From contig NZ_CP114058.1 in the NCBI RefSeq assembly GCF_026967475.1, positions 1,922,001-1,986,000 on the forward strand: 64,000 bases of DNA, in the 5' to 3' direction. A model generated the notes under the pieces. The model was not told the DNA's origin. It ran no database searches and saw only the letters and a program-made list of their open reading frames with translations. Within the stretch, counting starts at the first letter, position 1. Each line of letters opens with the position of its first letter. Below, one piece after another: positions 61,108 to 64,000 of the stretch. The translations under genes and the position numbers were made by a program. Origin of the DNA: Rouxiella chamberiensis (GTDB taxonomy: Bacteria > Pseudomonadota > Gammaproteobacteria > Enterobacterales > Enterobacteriaceae).

Positions 61108-61560
61108 TTATTTTTTCCACGAATATAATTCCTCCATTTCAATTTCGCCCTGATGATTTATTCTTATGCGGTCTGCAACCTTCATTTTTTTATGCAGGTA
61201 GGAATATTTTTCTGTTTTATTATTAATACACAATAACTCGCGACGATTTTTTTGCAACTCAAGATTATTTTCTTCAAAATCTTTCATTTTTTGCAGCATT
61301 TGTTGGTTTAATAAAGTCAACTGGCGTCTTAACACGGCCACTTTTCTAATTTCTTCGAACAAGGTTGCCCTGTCTACCGTGTTATCGTAGCCATAAAACT
61401 TTATAATTTTTTTCAGGGCATTTTCCTGACGCTTCAACTCATCTATTTCGTCACTCAACCTGCATTTATAGTTGATGCCTTGAGTTATTTTAAATTGTAT
61501 CTGGATGCCTCGAGCTTGATAGTTGGCGATGAGAACCTGCAACTTATGATGCAATTTCAC
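61108..61560 (-). CDS. sctO: T3SS stalk protein SctO (InvI/SpaM/YsaO)
   Basis: Coiled-coil central stalk that links the SctN ATPase to the export gate. With a GTG start at 61560 (AAGGAG 4 nt upstream) it has 150 residues, close to InvI (147). The start overlaps the sctN 3' end by 17 bp. It is charged and helical throughout, with TLFEEIRKVAVLRRQLTLLN resembling the InvI middle region. A longer frame to 61695 lies inside sctN and is rejected. Confidence 0.8.
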   Translation of the reverse strand: MKLHHKLQVLIANYQARGIQIQFKITQGINYKCRLSDEIDELKRQENALKKIIKFYGYDNTVDRATLFEEIRKVAVLRRQLTLLNQQMLQKMKDFEENNLELQKNRRELLCINNKTEKYSYLHKKMKVADRIRINHQGEIEMEELYSWKK

Positions 61561-62835
61561 GCAACTCCTTAACTGTCTGGTCATATTCGCAATTTTGTGA
61601 AGAAGCCTGACATAACCAGTTATAAAGTTGCTGGCGCTGGTTAATAGCCACATCGTTATTAATATTCTGGCCAAACTGATATTCACCAATATCAATCAGT
61701 AGTTTCATCTCATCGATAATCGCCAGCTTGCGCCTGAAAGATGCAGCATCTTGCAAGTGCCCTTCCTTACAAATAGCACTCGTGACACGGCTTAAACTAT
61801 GCGCTACGTCAACCGCAGGATAGTGGTGCTGTGCGGCTAGTTTAGGGTCGAGGTAAATATGTCCATCCAATACCGAACGAATCTCATTGGCTATGGGGTC
61901 GGACTCTTCATCACCTTCAAGGAGGATGGTATAAAAAGCCGTGATGCTACCGGTATGGAAGTTACCGGCTCTTTCCAGAATTCGCGGTAAAGCCTCAAAG
62001 ACAGAAGCGGGATAACCTCTTCTTGCTGGCGACTCTCCGGAAGAAAGTGCCAAATCGCGCAATGCCCGCGCATAGCGGGTAATGGAATCGATAAACATCA
62101 CCACTTTTTTACCGTGATCCCGAAAATATTCCGCGATTGTTGTCGCAATCAGTACGGCATTACAGCGATCCAGCGAGGAATAATCGGATGTTGCAAAAAC
62201 GAGAATACAGTTATCCTGACGGTCGGACTTTTTCAGAATTTCTGTAAATTCTGCGACCTCCCGCCCCCTCTCGCCAATCAATCCAATAACAAAAATATCA
62301 GCTTCAATGTTATTAATTAACATCTGTAATAATGTGGTTTTCCCCCTCCGGCTGAAGCAAAGATACCTATTCTTTGCCCGACGCCGCAGGTCATCAAGGC
62401 ATCAATAACTTTTATACCTGTTGGCAGCGCCTGCTGGATCCCGGCTCTGCATTGCCAATCAAGTGCTTTAGCCTGTATCGCTCGAGTTTCATCAAGAGCA
62501 GGTATTGTGGTTTCATTCAACATACCCACAATTTTCCCTTCTGCGTTGACTACGCTACCCACCAGTTGATGTCCAACTTCAATACGAAATTCATGCCCCA
62601 AAGGATGCAATACGGATTCACGTGATAAGCCATTGGCCTGTCCGAGCAGGCTAAGAATGGCTCGCTCATGACTAAATCCCAACACCTGTGCTCGCCCAAC
62701 CCATTCTTTATCGTAAATACTACGATGTATGTCGCAGATTTCACCGATAACTACATCGGTTAAATCGGCCTCAATGATAGGCGTGCGTATAACACCAGGA
62801 TGCGCCTGGCGAGTCAATAATTGGGCAATAGTCAT
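61544..62835 (-). CDS. sctN: T3SS ATPase SctN (InvC/SpaL/YsaN), interrupted by a frameshift in Walker A
   Basis: Hexameric ATPase that unfolds and releases export substrates from chaperones. The N-terminal frame (172 residues) includes LGHEFRIEVGHQLVGSVVNAEGKIVG and IGIFASAGGGK. One base is missing near 62340 in a G5-A4 tract. Restoring it gives GGGKTTLLQMLINNIEAD and the 259-residue remainder. That has GLIGERGREVAEF, VMFIDSITRYARALRDLALSSGE, ARRGYPASVFEALPRILERAG, and GSITAFYTILLEGDE with the Walker B/arginine-finger regions. Restored length is about 430. sctV ends 8 bp upstream, so no invB-type chaperone gene lies between them. Confidence 0.92.
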
Positions 62836-62843
62836 CTTTGAGC

Positions 62844-64000
62844 CTAAATAGTTTGAATAACATCAACGTTTACGTGCTGTGATAATTCACCATAAGACAT
62901 GACAGCAATATCTTTAAATCGGGTTTCAATGAATTTTTTGATAAATCGTCTAATATCGACAGATGAGATAATCACGATATCTTTAAATTCATAATCATAA
63001 TTTTGTAAAGCCACGGTAAACGTATCCATAAGCTCTTCCGCTGCGGCAGGCTCGATATTGAGGAAAGAACCTCCGGACGTCGTTCTTATACCCGAACGAA
63101 AAACATCTTCGGTTTCGGCGGTCACCATTATTACGCGCAGCTGATTGTTGATTGAAAATTTATTACAGATATAACGGGCCAATGTCCCTCTGACATGTTC
63201 GACTAATAGAATCACGTCTTTCTCTTTGGGTGCCCACAAAGCCAATGCTTCCATAATCATTTTCATATTACGGATTGAAATTCTCTCGGAGAGTAAACGT
63301 TGCAATATTTCAGAGATTTTTTGCATCGTCATATGACGCAAGACTTCCTTGATGAGTTCAGGGCAAGTCTGCTCCAGTCGATCAGACATTGATTTTGCTT
63401 CCTGAACGCCAAAAAACTCATTGATATGGTGAGATAACTGCAAAGAGATGCAGAAATAGAGTTCATCGATGGCCGTTCTCATTGAATAGCCCAGTGAGGT
63501 CAAATTCTCCCGTTGATCCTTTTCGACCCAAACACCGCTTATTTCTTTATAGCTTGTCAAATTTAGCAGTTCGAGCTCTTCCAGCTTATTGATTACCCGT
63601 AGCTTATCGAAATGCAGATTGTAGGTTTCGACTTTTATTTCATTGATGAGAAAAGTCACCGAATGATCACCGCCGTCTTTTGCAGACTGTAAAAGGATGT
63701 CCGGGAGATGTATTCCATAATCGATAAAGAACTGACTTCGAATGTGCCCTGCTAAATCCTGTTCCTGCAATTTATTGAACTGGTTATCGGGCAAAACCAA
63801 TATGAGCGGTAAAGCTTCTGCATTCGTTTCATCAAGGTGGTTAATTCTTCGCATGACGCTTTCGAGACCTGTCGAAACAGCTCCACTTTCGATGGCTTTT
63901 TCGGCACTGTTCCCCTTATGAGAATGCGCTTTTTTACTGATAATCTGACGCTTGTAGAAATAGGTCGCGCACAGCATCAAAGACAACGTTACAAAGACAA
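62844..64000 (-). CDS. sctV: T3SS export gate protein SctV (InvA/MxiA/YsaV), partial
   Basis: The frame is open to the right edge. The visible 385 residues start in the last membrane helix (VFVTLSLMLCATYFYK). They cover the cytoplasmic domain that forms the nonameric ring receiving substrates. Recognisable parts are LPLILVLPDNQFNKLQEQDLAG, FFIDYGIHLPDILL, LVEHVRGTLARYICNKFS and EDVFRSGIRTTSGGSFLNIEP. It is the family's C-terminal half; the N-terminal membrane half lies beyond the window. It heads the visible operon and its stop is 8 bp before sctN. Confidence 0.94.
   Translation of the reverse strand, partial: VFVTLSLMLCATYFYKRQIISKKAHSHKGNSAEKAIESGAVSTGLESVMRRINHLDETNAEALPLILVLPDNQFNKLQEQDLAGHIRSQFFIDYGIHLPDILLQSAKDGGDHSVTFLINEIKVETYNLHFDKLRVINKLEELELLNLTSYKEISGVWVEKDQRENLTSLGYSMRTAIDELYFCISLQLSHHINEFFGVQEAKSMSDRLEQTCPELIKEVLRHMTMQKISEILQRLLSERISIRNMKMIMEALALWAPKEKDVILLVEHVRGTLARYICNKFSINNQLRVIMVTAETEDVFRSGIRTTSGGSFLNIEPAAAEELMDTFTVALQNYDYEFKDIVIISSVDIRRFIKKFIETRFKDIAVMSYGELSQHVNVDVIQTI

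Overview
This is a 64 kb stretch of a GC-rich enterobacterial chromosome. Three things point to Enterobacterales, more likely near Hafniaceae/Yersiniaceae than Escherichia: the mtfA–tRNA-Asn junction, the OmpC/OmpF-type porin, and the astCADB gene order with a sigma-54 promoter. I cannot name the species. The right end (about 50.9-64 kb) is visibly AT-rich and carries a type III secretion system (T3SS), so it looks horizontally acquired.

Layout. 0-7.2 kb: a partial unknown gene, a zinc alcohol dehydrogenase, an AI-2E-family permease, queH, the DUF969-DUF979-DUF2891 operon and a stand-alone lpxA paralogue. 8-12.5 kb: a PotE-type antiporter plus a Lys/Arg/Orn decarboxylase (acid-resistance type pair) and a DUF3313 lipoprotein. 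12.5-18.5 kb: an aldo/keto reductase, an EptA-type lipid A phosphoethanolamine transferase, a phenolic acid decarboxylase, an exported alpha/beta hydrolase, mtfA and tRNA-Asn. 18.7-28.2 kb: an unknown gene, then SDR–biotin ligase–BioMNY (biotin ECF importer), an enoyl-reductase-like MDR gene, and thioesterase–acyl ligase–thiolase. Together these look like a biotin-associated acyl-chain pathway. A LysR regulator closes the region.

28.6-39.5 kb is one long minus-strand operon: DgcN – DgcA – GsiA – GsiB – GsiC – GsiD-type peptide importer – P1 aminopeptidase – M55 D-aminopeptidase – aminotransferase. It is best read as uptake and breakdown of peptides containing D-amino acids (murein-like). A porin lies just upstream, with an NtrC-like palindrome and a sigma-54-like site in its promoter region. 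41.4-45.2 kb: an ABC exporter and a ClC channel with CBS domains. 45.3-50.5 kb: arginine succinyltransferase genes astC-A-D-B behind a near-consensus sigma-54 promoter, with astE missing from its usual place.

51.3-64 kb: an Inv-Mxi-Spa/Ysa family T3SS transcribed leftwards, sctV(partial)-N-O-P/Q-R-S-T-U, then a SicA-type chaperone and SipB/SipC/SipD-type translocators. A winged-helix regulator faces it from the left.

A window-wide oddity is about 16 genes each broken by a single small frameshift: queH, DUF979, lpxA-like, potE, decarboxylase, eptA, padC, biotin ligase, thiolase, gsiC-like, ABC exporter, astB, the T3SS regulator, sipD, sctU and sctN. Both halves of each gene remain well conserved, so uncorrected sequencing indels are the simplest explanation. 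Very recent pseudogenisation is the alternative. These genes are annotated over their full repaired span.
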